Assembly: GCA_035316325.1 (NCBI GenBank)
Contig: DATHJB010000219.1
Span: 1 to 47,020 of the forward strand
Direction: 5' to 3'
DNA length: 47,020 nt
DNA from: Acidimicrobiales bacterium
GTDB taxonomy: Bacteria > Actinomycetota > Acidimicrobiia > Acidimicrobiales > VFJN01
The translations under genes were made by a program, and so were the position numbers. Numbering within the stretch: position 1 is the first letter of the stretch; each line of letters begins with the position of its first letter. Under the pieces are notes generated by a model, which saw only the letters and a program-made list of their open reading frames with translations, searched no databases and was not told the origin of the DNA. Positions 25,416 to 33,696 of this stretch are shown piece after piece.

Positions 25416-25883
25416 CTAGTGGGGGCGGCCACCGGTGAGGAGATCGAGGGCGTGGGGCACCACGTCGATCACGGAGTCGACGCACTCGACGGCGCCCTTG
25501 CTGGAGCCGGGGACGTTGAGGACCAGCGTGTGGCCCAGGGTGCCGGCGGCGCCCCGGGACAGGCGGCCGAGGGGGCTCACCAGGCGCATGGCCTCGGCTA
25601 AGCCGGGTGCTTCCCGCTCGAGGACCTCCTTGGTGCCCTCGGGCGTGAGGTCACGGGGGCCGAAGCCGGTGCCGCCGGTGGTGACCAGCAGGCCGGCGAA
25701 CCCGTCGCTCATGTCCTGGATGGCCCCGGCCACGCTCTCGACGCCGTCGGCGACGACCTGCTGGTCGACCACGTCGAACCCGGCGGCGCGGAGGTGGGCG
25801 CCGAGCGCCGCGCCCGACTTGTCCTCCCGGGTGCCGGCGACGACGCCGTCGGACACCGTGAGCACCTTGGCCTGCCAGGTCAT
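25416..25883 (-). CDS. Mog/MoaB-family molybdopterin adenylyltransferase-like protein
   Basis: 155 residues. VLTVSDGVVAGTREDKSG at the start, LLVTTGGTGFGPRDLTPEGT in the middle, and LVLNVPGSSKGAVECVDSV near the end match the MogA/MoaB fold, which adenylylates molybdopterin in molybdenum cofactor synthesis. Start ATG overlaps the stop of the YjbR-like gene by 4 bases. No other molybdenum cofactor gene is in the window, so Mog versus MoaB is not resolved. Confidence 0.88.
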   Translation of the reverse strand: MTWQAKVLTVSDGVVAGTREDKSGAALGAHLRAAGFDVVDQQVVADGVESVAGAIQDMSDGFAGLLVTTGGTGFGPRDLTPEGTKEVLEREAPGLAEAMRLVSPLGRLSRGAAGTLGHTLVLNVPGSSKGAVECVDSVIDVVPHALDLLTGGRPH

Positions 25884-26227
25884 GCGTCGTCGGCCCTCTG
25901 TGCGTCGAGCTGCTTCACCAACGTCTTGGTGGCGACGGCCCGGTAGCTCTCGTCGATCCAGTCGCGGTAGAGGTCGACGGGGTCGTCGTCGCCCTGGAAC
26001 CGCACGCTCACCCACCCGGCCCTGCCCAGCCCGTACCCGGTCGGCTCGGCGCCCAACGACAGCGCCTCCTCCGCCGACTCCGGCAACTTCACGGAGAACC
26101 CTTCCTCCCCGAGGAAGACGAAGATCTTCTTCCCCACCTTCACCACCGTGTCCCCCCACGGATGATCCTCCCAGGCCCCGGGAAACCCCAACGCCTCCCC
26201 CATCAACGTCTCCCTGACCTCACGCAC
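25880..26227 (-). CDS. MmcQ/YjbR-family small protein
   Basis: About 115 residues from GTG at 26227; an ATG at 26203 would shorten it by eight residues. The segment FPGAWEDHPWGDTVVKVGKKIFVFLGEEG is typical of the family, and the C-terminus WIDESYRAVATKTLVKQL also fits. The fold is DNA-binding-like (CyaY-like), but no biochemical function is established. The longer start is preferred because family members usually carry a short helix before the FPGA motif. It overlaps mog by 4 bases and lies divergently from the toxin-antitoxin pair. Confidence 0.75.
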   Translation of the reverse strand: MREVRETLMGEALGFPGAWEDHPWGDTVVKVGKKIFVFLGEEGFSVKLPESAEEALSLGAEPTGYGLGRAGWVSVRFQGDDDPVDLYRDWIDESYRAVATKTLVKQLDAQRADDA

Positions 26228-26262
26228 CCGCCGGAGCCTAACTACACGGGTCGCCTGGTCAT

Positions 26263-26288
26263 GGTTGGTATCATTGGTGATACCAACC
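26263..26288. promoter_or_regulatory. Perfect palindrome upstream of the toxin-antitoxin pair (operator)
   Basis: Arms GGTTGGTATCA (26263-26273) and TGATACCAACC (26278-26288) around TTGG. It lies 16 bases before the antitoxin start and contains TATCAT, a possible -10. Antitoxins of this kind repress their own promoter through such palindromes, alone or with the toxin. Confidence 0.75.
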
Positions 26289-26303
26289 CGTGAGGAGATC
26301 GTG

Positions 26304-26498
26304 ATGGCCATGACGCTTCGGCTGACCGACGAGGAGATGCAGGCCCTGCGGGCGCAAGCCGAGAACGAGGGCCGCTCCATGCAGGACGTCGCCCGCACGG
26401 CGATCGTCAACCACCTCCACGCCACCCGCGTCGCCAAGAGCGCGGCCCGGGGCGCCGAGCGCTACGCGGAGCTGCTCGAGCGGCTCGGCGATGCCTGA
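26304..26498 (+). CDS. Antitoxin, ribbon-helix-helix-like, partner of Doc-type toxin
   Basis: 64 residues. MTLRLTDEEMQALRAQAENEGRSMQDVARTAIVNHL has the strand-helix-helix pattern of Arc/CopG-type DNA-binding domains; the basic tail RVAKSAARGAERYAELLERLG would wrap the toxin. ATG at 26304 has AGGAG six bases upstream; GTG at 26301 and ATG at 26310 are alternatives. It overlaps the toxin gene by 8 bases, giving coupled translation with antitoxin first. Preceded by a 26-base palindrome that should be its operator. Confidence 0.82.
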   Translation: MAMTLRLTDEEMQALRAQAENEGRSMQDVARTAIVNHLHATRVAKSAARGAERYAELLERLGDA

Positions 26499-26874
26499 GG
26501 TCGTCCATCTGACTGCCGGGGACCTCGTCCTCATCGCGGCACCGGCGACGGGAGCACCAGGTGTCGTCCGTGACTACGGGTTGCTCGACGCCGCTGCGAA
26601 CCGGCCGCGGGCCAGCGCCTTCGGGCAGGACGCCTATCCATCGCTGCACCTCAAGGCCGCCGCCCTCCTGCAGTCGCTCCTGATGAACCACCCGCTGGTG
26701 GACGGGAACAAGCGACTGGCATGGCTGGCAACGGTCGTCTTCTACGACCTCAACGGCCACGAGCTGGACGCTCCGACCGGCGAGGCGTTCGACTTCGTCC
26801 TGTCGGTGGTCACCGAGCACCTCGATGTCGACGCCATCGGAGCGCAGCTGGAGAAGTGGGCCGGCGGGCGGTGA
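26491..26874 (+). CDS. Doc-type toxin (Fic/Doc fold)
   Basis: 127 residues, the size of phage P1 Doc. The Fic motif is HPLVDGNKRLAW (His at about residue 69): like Doc, it has Lys where AMP-transferring Fic proteins have Gly, which suggests a kinase acting on elongation factor Tu. Downstream of a ribbon-helix-helix-type antitoxin with an 8-base overlap. All key residues are intact, so it is likely active and needs its antitoxin. Found in an otherwise housekeeping region between yjbR/mog and accessory genes. Confidence 0.87.
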   Translation: MPEVVHLTAGDLVLIAAPATGAPGVVRDYGLLDAAANRPRASAFGQDAYPSLHLKAAALLQSLLMNHPLVDGNKRLAWLATVVFYDLNGHELDAPTGEAFDFVLSVVTEHLDVDAIGAQLEKWAGGR

Positions 26875-26875
26875 G

Positions 26876-27502
26876 TCAGCGGGGGTTGGTGCGGTCGACG
26901 TTCCAGTGGCGGGAGGTGGCGGCGAGGAGGGTGTCGGCGCGCCAGGTGAGGGCGACGCGGGAGATGGTGCGTTGGCCGCCCTCGAAGTCGCCGTAGAGGA
27001 GGTCGACCATCATCCGGGAGCGGGCGGCGATGGCCTGGCTGAGGGCCTGGCGGTCGGGGTCGTCGGGGTCGCGGATGGCTCCCTGCCAGAACCCGAAGTC
27101 GCCCGGGGCGATGTAGAGGTCCCGGGTCAGGCGGCGGAACTCGTCGACCGGGGTCGGTGGGGTGGCCATGTCGACGAACGGGAACACATGCCAGGCGTCG
27201 AGCACCGCCACACCGGCACCGACGTTGCGGAGCCCGGCGGCCAGGTAGATCACGCCGTCGATCTCCTCCAGCACACCCTGCCCGCCGAGCACCCTGGCGT
27301 AGTGCTCGTCCATCCACATGACCTTCTCCGGCGGGTCCTGCAGCCGGGACGCCAGCAGCAGCGGACGGAGGCCGGCCTGCATCGCCGTCTCCGCCACCCG
27401 CGCCGCCCGGTTGGCCGACCGGGTCGACGCGAACGTCGCCACGGCCAGCACCAACGTCCCGCCCGCGGTTGCCAGTGATGCCGTCGTCGACCAGTCAGCC
27501 AC
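26876..27502 (-). CDS. Membrane-anchored protein of unknown function
   Basis: 208 residues from GTG. One hydrophobic segment at about 9-27 (ASLATAGGTLVLAVATFA), then a basic, helical stretch and a soluble domain with no motif I recognise. The pattern of a single N-terminal helix followed by RPLLL and a beta-rich domain is common among unnamed actinobacterial proteins. It starts 10 bases after the peroxidase stop and probably shares its transcript. It converges with the toxin gene, the two ends one base apart. Confidence 0.7.
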   Translation of the reverse strand: MADWSTTASLATAGGTLVLAVATFASTRSANRAARVAETAMQAGLRPLLLASRLQDPPEKVMWMDEHYARVLGGQGVLEEIDGVIYLAAGLRNVGAGVAVLDAWHVFPFVDMATPPTPVDEFRRLTRDLYIAPGDFGFWQGAIRDPDDPDRQALSQAIAARSRMMVDLLYGDFEGGQRTISRVALTWRADTLLAATSRHWNVDRTNPR

Positions 27503-27512
27503 GCCCGGAAGG

Positions 27513-29630
27513 CTACGGGGCGGGCTCCTCCGGTTGGACGAGGAAGACGTTGGGGGCGAGCTCCTCGCGGGGAATGTCGGAGTTCAACGAGATGACGTCG
27601 CCGAGGGTGACCCGGTAGTCGATGGCGTAGAGGTCACGGATGCGGCGCAGGCTGGGATCGTTGCCGTAGAAGAACCGGTCGCCGTCGCGCAGCGCCTGGA
27701 ACTGCCGGGCCCAGATCACCCGCTGCAGCTCGCCCAGGTCCGACCCCGGGGCATGCGGCTCGGCGACCATGCCGACGAAGGCGTCGACCCGGTCGACCGA
27801 GCCGTAGATCGACTTCAGCCGCGCGGCCAGCGGCGTCCGCCGCACACCGGTGACGCCGGAGCCCTCCATGGCGACCTCGTCGGCGGGGTCGATCGCGACG
27901 CCCTCGCCGTCGAGGACCTGCACGAAGTCGAGGCTGTCCGGGTCGTCGACCTCGGCGCCCGGGGTGAGCTCCGGATCGACGGGGAACGACTCGGTCGACT
28001 CGCCCGTGATCTCGGCGAACGTCCGCCTCGGCGCCAGCCCGTAGGCCTCCCGCAGCTCGTTGTAGCTGGGCATGCCGTGGTCCCGGCCCCGCTGGACGTC
28101 GAGCGCCCCCAGGTCGACCACGCCCTGGAAGCACTCGGGCAGGCCCTCGCCGTCGAGGCACCCCGGGTTGCCCGGCGTCGGGATCTGGAACAGCACGCTG
28201 CGCAGCTGGTTGTCGATCATCTCGTCGTTGCGGTACTCGGCCTCGAGCCCGATCCCCTGCAGCACCGGCCCCAGCTCCAACTGGCTCACGAGGTCCGGGT
28301 TGAAGAAGGCGACGTTGAGCGGGATGACGACCTCGACCTCGCTGCCGTCCTCGCTCGGCACCACCTCGATGCCGGAGGCCTCGAACGCCTCCACCTCCTC
28401 GGGCGTGTAGCGGGCGGCGTCGGCCTCCAGCTCCAGCTCGCCGTGGATCATGCTGTGCGCCCGGTAGCCGACGGTGGCGAACTCGTTGGTGAGCGCCGCG
28501 TTCACCCGCGGGTCGTAGCCCCGGTAGCGGGGCAGGCGGACGCCCATCGCCGGGAGGAACTCGTTGTAGGTGATGTACTGCTGCTCGGCGATCACCACCC
28601 GGCGGGCGATCTGGAACTTCATCTCCTCGGTCAGCTGGCGCGGCAGCAGCGCCACGATCCGGTTGTGCTCGCGGGCGAACAGCGTCTGGGTGGCCTGGAG
28701 CGCGATGTTCTCGTTGGCCCGGGCGTCGCCGGCGACGACGGCGTGCTCGGGTGTGCCCATGAGGCGGCCCTGCACGTCCATCTCGGGAGCGGTGGTGACA
28801 TCCCCGCGGCTGTCGCGCCGAGGCAGCATCCCCTCGGGCAGCAGCAGGCGGGCGCTGTTGTTGCGCATGTTGCCGTCGACGTTGCCCTCGCGCAGCCACT
28901 CGAGCCGGGCGGTGTCCGTGCCGTACACGGAGCCGCCGTCGAGGTACGAGCTGATGGTGTTGACCTGCTCGCGGGGCCGGTCCGGCGAGGTGCCGGTGTC
29001 CAGTGCCGCCGCCGAGCGGGTGAACGCCATGCCGCCGAGGTTGTTGGTGAACGACTCCAGCGGGTCGCCGGCGTCGAACGGCAGGTCCTGCTCCTCGCCG
29101 TCGCCGTCGCGCAGGCCGACGATGTGGTCGACGAACTGGCCCCAGGTGAAGCCCCACTGGGTGACGCCCGACTCGGAGAACAGGTTCTGGCTGGCGTCGT
29201 TGAAGACCCGGTTGCTGAGGTAGCGGACGTCAGGGCCCTCGACCGGGGCGGCGATCCCGTCGGCGTACACGGCCGGCCCGACCCGGGTGTACGGCGTGCC
29301 CGCCTGGCCCCACCCGGGGTTACGCCGGTTGTTGCCGCCGCCGTCGAGGCTCTGCACCTCGAAGTCGCGCAGGCGGCCGTTGCTCCAGTGGATCGACGAG
29401 GGGTCGTCGTTGGGGCTGACGTGGAGGTCGGAGAGCTGGAACGTCACCGCTCCGGCGGCGACGAGGCCGACGGCGCCGATCGCGATGGACACCCGGCCCC
29501 GGCGGGGCGGCCTCCGGCGGGGTGCTCTCCGCCGGTCGCCCGGCCGGGACCGGTGGTCGCTCGGCCGGGTACCGATGTCCGGCCGCGCGTCGAGAAGATC
29601 GCCACGATTGCGCACTGTGCCCTCCCCCAT
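27513..29630 (-). CDS. Animal-type haem peroxidase, membrane-anchored
   Basis: 705 residues. Residues 1-46 are very rich in Arg and Pro, followed by a hydrophobic segment at 47-66, so the enzyme domain is probably held outside the membrane. The peroxidase core has the distal His169 in WGQFVDHI, the calcium-loop-like SSYLDGGSVYGT at 227-238, catalytic Arg320 in LFAREHNRI and the proximal His392 in GYRAHSMI. These are the residues of the peroxidase-cyclooxygenase superfamily. It would oxidise halides or phenols with peroxide; the substrate is unknown. ATG start with a GAGG upstream and a strong promoter about 120 bases before it. Confidence 0.9.
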   Translation of the reverse strand: MGEGTVRNRGDLLDARPDIGTRPSDHRSRPGDRRRAPRRRPPRRGRVSIAIGAVGLVAAGAVTFQLSDLHVSPNDDPSSIHWSNGRLRDFEVQSLDGGGNNRRNPGWGQAGTPYTRVGPAVYADGIAAPVEGPDVRYLSNRVFNDASQNLFSESGVTQWGFTWGQFVDHIVGLRDGDGEEQDLPFDAGDPLESFTNNLGGMAFTRSAAALDTGTSPDRPREQVNTISSYLDGGSVYGTDTARLEWLREGNVDGNMRNNSARLLLPEGMLPRRDSRGDVTTAPEMDVQGRLMGTPEHAVVAGDARANENIALQATQTLFAREHNRIVALLPRQLTEEMKFQIARRVVIAEQQYITYNEFLPAMGVRLPRYRGYDPRVNAALTNEFATVGYRAHSMIHGELELEADAARYTPEEVEAFEASGIEVVPSEDGSEVEVVIPLNVAFFNPDLVSQLELGPVLQGIGLEAEYRNDEMIDNQLRSVLFQIPTPGNPGCLDGEGLPECFQGVVDLGALDVQRGRDHGMPSYNELREAYGLAPRRTFAEITGESTESFPVDPELTPGAEVDDPDSLDFVQVLDGEGVAIDPADEVAMEGSGVTGVRRTPLAARLKSIYGSVDRVDAFVGMVAEPHAPGSDLGELQRVIWARQFQALRDGDRFFYGNDPSLRRIRDLYAIDYRVTLGDVISLNSDIPREELAPNVFLVQPEEPAP

Positions 29631-29752
29631 TTCGCCTCAGGAGCGCGGGACGACAGAGCAATGCTCGACCGCTGTAAAAGGGGTGTTCAGCGCCGACTTC
29701 CCAACTCAGTCGGCAGACCCAGTCCCTCCAAAACCCCTGCGAACTGGGCGTC

Positions 29753-29781
29753 ATTGTGACGGCAGGAGGGTGACTTGTCAA
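29753..29781 (-). promoter_or_regulatory. Promoter of the haem peroxidase gene
   Basis: On the minus strand: TTGACA (29776-29781), exactly 17 bases, CACAAT (29753-29758). The -35 is a perfect consensus and the -10 has four of six bases. It lies in the AT-richest part of the 29631-29854 gap and predicts a leader of about 115 bases before the ATG at 29630. Confidence 0.65.
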
Positions 29782-29854
29782 CTGACCGTAATGAATACTT
29801 TGCCGTGAAGGTGATGAATAGGAATTGCACCAATCGTGCAAATGCGGAGGGTGG

Positions 29855-31006
29855 TCAGGCGTAGGCGTGGAGCAGCCCGACGATCGCTCCCCCGGCGATG
29901 AGGTACGTCGAGTTGAGCTTCGTGCGCCACAGGACGGCGAGGGCGGCCACGCCGACGACGACCGTGAGCGGGTCGACCAGGGCGTCGCCCGCCAGCTGGA
30001 CGGTGACGCCGGCCATCAGCCCGAGGGCCGCGGCGTTGACGGCGTCGAGCACCGCCCCGGTCGGCGCCGAGGCCCGCATCCAGCGGACGATCGACGTAAG
30101 GAGGCCGGCGAAGACGAACGACGGCAGGAAGATCCCGACCGTCGCCACCACGGCTCCCGGGGCGCCCGCCACCAGGTAGCCCACGAAGGTGGCGGTGGTG
30201 AACACCGGCCCCGGCGTCACCTGGCCGATGCTGGCGGCGTCGAGGAGCTGCTGCCCGGTGATCCAGCCGAGGCGGTCGACCACCTCGCCGTCGAGGAACG
30301 CCAGCAGCACGTAGCCGCCGCCGTAGAGGACCGAGCCGATCTTCACGAACACCACGAACAGGTGGCCGAGGCCGACGTCGGCCGCGCCCGGGGCAGTGGC
30401 GAGGGCGAGCAGCGGCGACCAGGTGGAGAGGCGCTGCGCCTGCAGCCGCGTGACCGCGTAACCGACGAGGCCGCACAGGGCGCCGAGGGCGAGCAGCAAC
30501 AGCTCGTTCACGCCGAGGAGGTAGGCACCGGCGGCCGCCACCCCGAGGACCCGGAGCGGCCACGACTTCCCCGCGGTCGGCGCCAGCTTCACGATCGCCG
30601 TGACCACGATGGCGATCACCACCGGCTTCACGCCGTAGAGGACGCCCTCGACGCTGGGCGTGTCGCCGTAGCGGACGTAGGCCCAGGCCAGCACGCCGAC
30701 GATCAGGGCGGCCGGCAGGATGAAACACACCCCCGCCACCAGGAGGCCCCGGAGCCGGGCCCGCTCCCAGCCCAGGTGGATGGCCAGCTCGGTGCTGTTG
30801 GGGCCGGGGACCAGGTTGGTGGCGCCGACGGTGTCGAGGAACCGCTGCTCGTCGACCCACCCCCGCCGCCGCACCACCTCGTCGTGCATCATCGCGATGT
30901 GCGCCGCCGGTCCGCCGAAGGCGGTCACCCCGAGGCGGAAGAACAGCGCCGCCAGCTCCCCCAGCCGGCGGGGCTCAGGTTCAGGGTTGGGGCTAGGGCG
31001 CGGCAC
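29855..31006 (-). CDS. chrA: Chromate transporter, two-domain CHR family
   Basis: 383 residues, a full-length two-domain ChrA. Both CHR halves carry the family signatures: FGGPAAHIAMMHDEVVRRRGWV and GATNLVPGPNSTELAIHLG in the first, GGGYVLLAFLDGEVVDRLGWI and GQVTPGPVFTTATFVGYL in the second. About ten hydrophobic helices. It expels chromate, possibly sulfate-like anions. GTG at 31006 lies 14 bases inside rsmB; a later ATG would remove the first helix. Position next to rsmB rather than stress genes suggests insertion into the housekeeping order. Confidence 0.9.
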   Translation of the reverse strand: MPRPSPNPEPEPRRLGELAALFFRLGVTAFGGPAAHIAMMHDEVVRRRGWVDEQRFLDTVGATNLVPGPNSTELAIHLGWERARLRGLLVAGVCFILPAALIVGVLAWAYVRYGDTPSVEGVLYGVKPVVIAIVVTAIVKLAPTAGKSWPLRVLGVAAAGAYLLGVNELLLLALGALCGLVGYAVTRLQAQRLSTWSPLLALATAPGAADVGLGHLFVVFVKIGSVLYGGGYVLLAFLDGEVVDRLGWITGQQLLDAASIGQVTPGPVFTTATFVGYLVAGAPGAVVATVGIFLPSFVFAGLLTSIVRWMRASAPTGAVLDAVNAAALGLMAGVTVQLAGDALVDPLTVVVGVAALAVLWRTKLNSTYLIAGGAIVGLLHAYA

Positions 31007-32147
31007 GGCGGTAGCGGAACAGGCACATGCCGTCGGTGCTGGCCGTTTGGGGCAGGAGGATCGCGCCCCGGCCCCAGGGCTCCCAGGGGGGTTCGGCGGG
31101 GTCGAGCGGCTCGAGGTCGGGCCGGCGCTCCTGCAGCCAGGCATCGACGTCGGTCGACTCGGCCGCCGTGAGGGTGCACACCGAGAAGACGAGCACGCCG
31201 CCCGGTCGCACCAGGTCGGCGGCCGCGGCCACCAGGTTCTTCTGCAGCTCGGCGAGCCGGGCGACCGACGCCTCGTCGACCCGCCACCGCAGGTCGGCCC
31301 GGCGCCGCAGCGTCCCCAGCCCCGAGCACGGCGCGTCGACCAGGACCCGGTCGAACACCCCGCCCCGCCACGGCGGCCGCGTCCCGTCACCCACCACCAG
31401 AGCCACCCGCTTCCCGTCGCCGAGCCGCTCGACGTTGGTGCGGATGAGGCCGACGCGGGTGGGGCGGACGTCGGCGGCGACAACCCAGGCGCCGGTCGAC
31501 GCCATGGCGGTGGCCTTGCCCCCGGGGGCCGCGCACATGTCGAGCACCCGGTCGTCGGGTTGGGTGTCGACGAGGGCCGCCACCTGCTGCGACGCCGCGT
31601 CCTGCACGTAGCCGTCGGCGCGCTCGGTCGCCGCGGCCGGTTCGTTCATGGCGGCCAGGGCGGCGAGGGCCCGGTCCGCGCCGAGGTCGGTGGTCAGGCG
31701 GGCGACCACCCAGTCGGGGACGCTGAGGCGGCTCGCCTCGTCGGGCCACTCGGGCGGGATCTCGGCGACCCGGCGGAGCACGGCGTTCACCAGGCCCCGG
31801 GCCGACCGTGGCGTCACGGCGACGGTCTCGGCCACCGCCGCGTGGGGCGGCACACCGCCGAACGCCAGCTGGTAGGCGCCCAGGCGCAGGGCGCTGCGCA
31901 CCCGGGGCACGGGCGGGCGGGACAGGAAGCGGTCGACAAGGAAGTCGCAGGCCCGGCGCATCCTCGTGGTGCCGTAGACCAGGTCGGTGACGAAGCGGCG
32001 GTCGCGCTCCGGCAACCCGGACCGGGACAGCAGCTTCGGGAGCACCAGGTTGGCGTAGGCGCCGTGCGACTCGATGCGCTCCAGGGCATCGAGCGCCACC
32101 TTCCGGGACGGCGCCGGGCGTCGGCGCTCAGTTGCCGAACGGCTCAT
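30993..32147 (-). CDS. rsmB: 16S rRNA m5C967 methyltransferase
   Basis: 384 residues. An N-terminal NusB-like RNA-binding domain (about 10-135) is followed by a Rossmann methyltransferase: DMCAAPGGKA at 203-212 for S-adenosylmethionine, DAPCSGLGTLRRR with Cys274, and SVCTL with Cys324, the pair of cysteines of m5C enzymes. ATG at 32147 has GGAG upstream and overlaps fmt by 20 bases; an ATG at 32168 is possible. def-fmt-rsmB is a widely conserved order. Confidence 0.93.
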   Translation of the reverse strand: MSRSATERRRPAPSRKVALDALERIESHGAYANLVLPKLLSRSGLPERDRRFVTDLVYGTTRMRRACDFLVDRFLSRPPVPRVRSALRLGAYQLAFGGVPPHAAVAETVAVTPRSARGLVNAVLRRVAEIPPEWPDEASRLSVPDWVVARLTTDLGADRALAALAAMNEPAAATERADGYVQDAASQQVAALVDTQPDDRVLDMCAAPGGKATAMASTGAWVVAADVRPTRVGLIRTNVERLGDGKRVALVVGDGTRPPWRGGVFDRVLVDAPCSGLGTLRRRADLRWRVDEASVARLAELQKNLVAAAADLVRPGGVLVFSVCTLTAAESTDVDAWLQERRPDLEPLDPAEPPWEPWGRGAILLPQTASTDGMCLFRYRRAAP

Positions 32148-33018
32148 CCGGGCTCCAGCGGGCACCATTGGCCCAAGCGGTTGCGGTCATGTGGGGCTTC
32201 CCTTCGGGTTGAACCTCCAGCAGTCGGATGGTCCCGTCGCCCGCCGGCACGTCGAGGCCCTCGACCTCCGGCGACTCCTCGACCGACAGCGACGTGCGCC
32301 ACACCTTCAGCCGCTTGCCGCGGAACGTCGTCCACGCCCCGCCGACCCGCACCAGCCGGTGCACGGCCACGGCCGGCGCCGACCAGTCGATCCGCAGCTC
32401 GGCCGGGTCGATCTTGTGGGCGTAGGTCGGCTCCCCCACCTGCGGCGTCGGCTCCCCCAGCCCCTCGCGCAGGTTCGCGACCAGCAGCCTGGTCCCTTCG
32501 TCGGTCAACCGGGCCCGCAACTCGTCGACGGTCTCGTCGGGCCCGATCGTCACCTCGGCCCGGTCGTAGACGGCGCCCGTGTCGAGCCCCTCCTCCACCA
32601 CCATCAGGTCGACGCCCGTCGTCTCGTCGCCCGCCAGCACCGCCCGCTCCACCGGCGCCGCGCCCCGCCACCGGGGCAGCAGCGAGAAGTGGATGTTCAC
32701 CAGCGGCAGCTCGGCCAGCACGTCGGGCCGGATGATCCGCCCGAAGGCGACCACCACGCCGAGGTCGGCACCCGCCGACAGCACGTCGTCGACCCGGTCC
32801 GACACCGGCAACCCCAGCTCCAAGGCCGCGGCCTTCACCGGCGACGGCGTCACGCGGCCACCCCGCCCCCGCCGGGCGTCGGCCCGGGACACCACCAGGC
32901 CCACGTCGAACCCCGCCTCCACCAGCGCCCGCAACGGCGGGACGGCGAACGACGGTGTGCCGAGGTAGACGAGGCGCCGCGGGTGACGCGGCGCGGGAGG
33001 CAACACCAGATCGGGCAC
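32128..33018 (-). CDS. fmt: Methionyl-tRNA formyltransferase
   Basis: 296 residues. Formylates initiator Met-tRNA with formyl-tetrahydrofolate. RRLVYLGTPSFAVPPLRAL at the N-terminus, the catalytic segment VNIHFSLLPRWRGAAP (Asn108, His110) and GLDTG (Asp146) are present, with the C-terminal OB-like tRNA-binding domain from about 205. The GTG start at 33018 follows def by 18 bases without a clear Shine-Dalgarno. About 10 extra residues precede the core. Confidence 0.93.
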   Translation of the reverse strand: MPDLVLPPAPRHPRRLVYLGTPSFAVPPLRALVEAGFDVGLVVSRADARRGRGGRVTPSPVKAAALELGLPVSDRVDDVLSAGADLGVVVAFGRIIRPDVLAELPLVNIHFSLLPRWRGAAPVERAVLAGDETTGVDLMVVEEGLDTGAVYDRAEVTIGPDETVDELRARLTDEGTRLLVANLREGLGEPTPQVGEPTYAHKIDPAELRIDWSAPAVAVHRLVRVGGAWTTFRGKRLKVWRTSLSVEESPEVEGLDVPAGDGTIRLLEVQPEGKPHMTATAWANGARWSPDEPFGN

Positions 33019-33036
33019 GAGGACGGCAGGGACGAG

Positions 33037-33591
33037 CTAGCGCAGCGAGAACCCGGCGCCACCCGACCCACGGCGGGCGGGGGCGACCTCGGGATCGAAG
33101 TTGGCACCGATGCCCAGCTCGCGGATGGTGCGCAGCGCCTGCTTCCGGGTGTCGGCGTCGAGGCGCTCCAGCAGGAGGACCCCGTCGAGGTGGTCCATCT
33201 CGTGCTGGAAGCAGCGGGCCAGGATCTCGTCGGCCTCGATCGACACCTCGTTGCCGTCGAGGTCGTAACCGGTGAGGTGCACCTCCTTGGGGCGCACGAT
33301 CTCCCAGGCCAGACCCGGCACCGACAGGCAGCCCTCCTCGTAGGCCCACTCGCCGTCGGTCTCGCCGATCGTGGGGTTCACCAGCGTCTGGGCGCCCTCA
33401 CCCACGTCGTACACGAAGATCCGCTTGCGCACCCCGATCTGCGGGGCGGCCAAGCCCATGCCCGGCGCCTCGTACATGGTGATGATCATGTCGTCGGCCA
33501 GCCGCGCCAGCTTGCCGTCGATGTCGGTGACTTCGGCGGCCCGCTGCCGGAGGACAGGGTCGCCGACGAGGCGGATGGGATGACCGGCCAT
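33037..33591 (-). CDS. def: Peptide deformylase
   Basis: 184 residues. Removes the N-formyl group from new proteins. All three motifs are intact: GMGLAAPQIG at 44-53, EGCLS at 86-90 with the metal Cys, and HEMDH at 130-134 with two metal His and the catalytic Glu. ATG start; directly upstream of fmt. Divergent from the acetyltransferase at 33697. Confidence 0.96.
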   Translation of the reverse strand: MAGHPIRLVGDPVLRQRAAEVTDIDGKLARLADDMIITMYEAPGMGLAAPQIGVRKRIFVYDVGEGAQTLVNPTIGETDGEWAYEEGCLSVPGLAWEIVRPKEVHLTGYDLDGNEVSIEADEILARCFQHEMDHLDGVLLLERLDADTRKQALRTIRELGIGANFDPEVAPARRGSGGAGFSLR

Positions 33592-33696
33592 CGGCCCAGG
33601 CTACCGCTGTGCACCGGGGCTGCTGGACCTCCGTGCCCCGACTCTGGCGGGTAATTCGACAGGGCTACCGCCGGGTGCCCGCGTATCGTCGAGGGG

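Noticed and set aside
29825..29841. TTGCAC / GTGCAA hairpin after chrA as an intrinsic terminator
   Set aside because: Only six pairs and no run of T; too weak to call.
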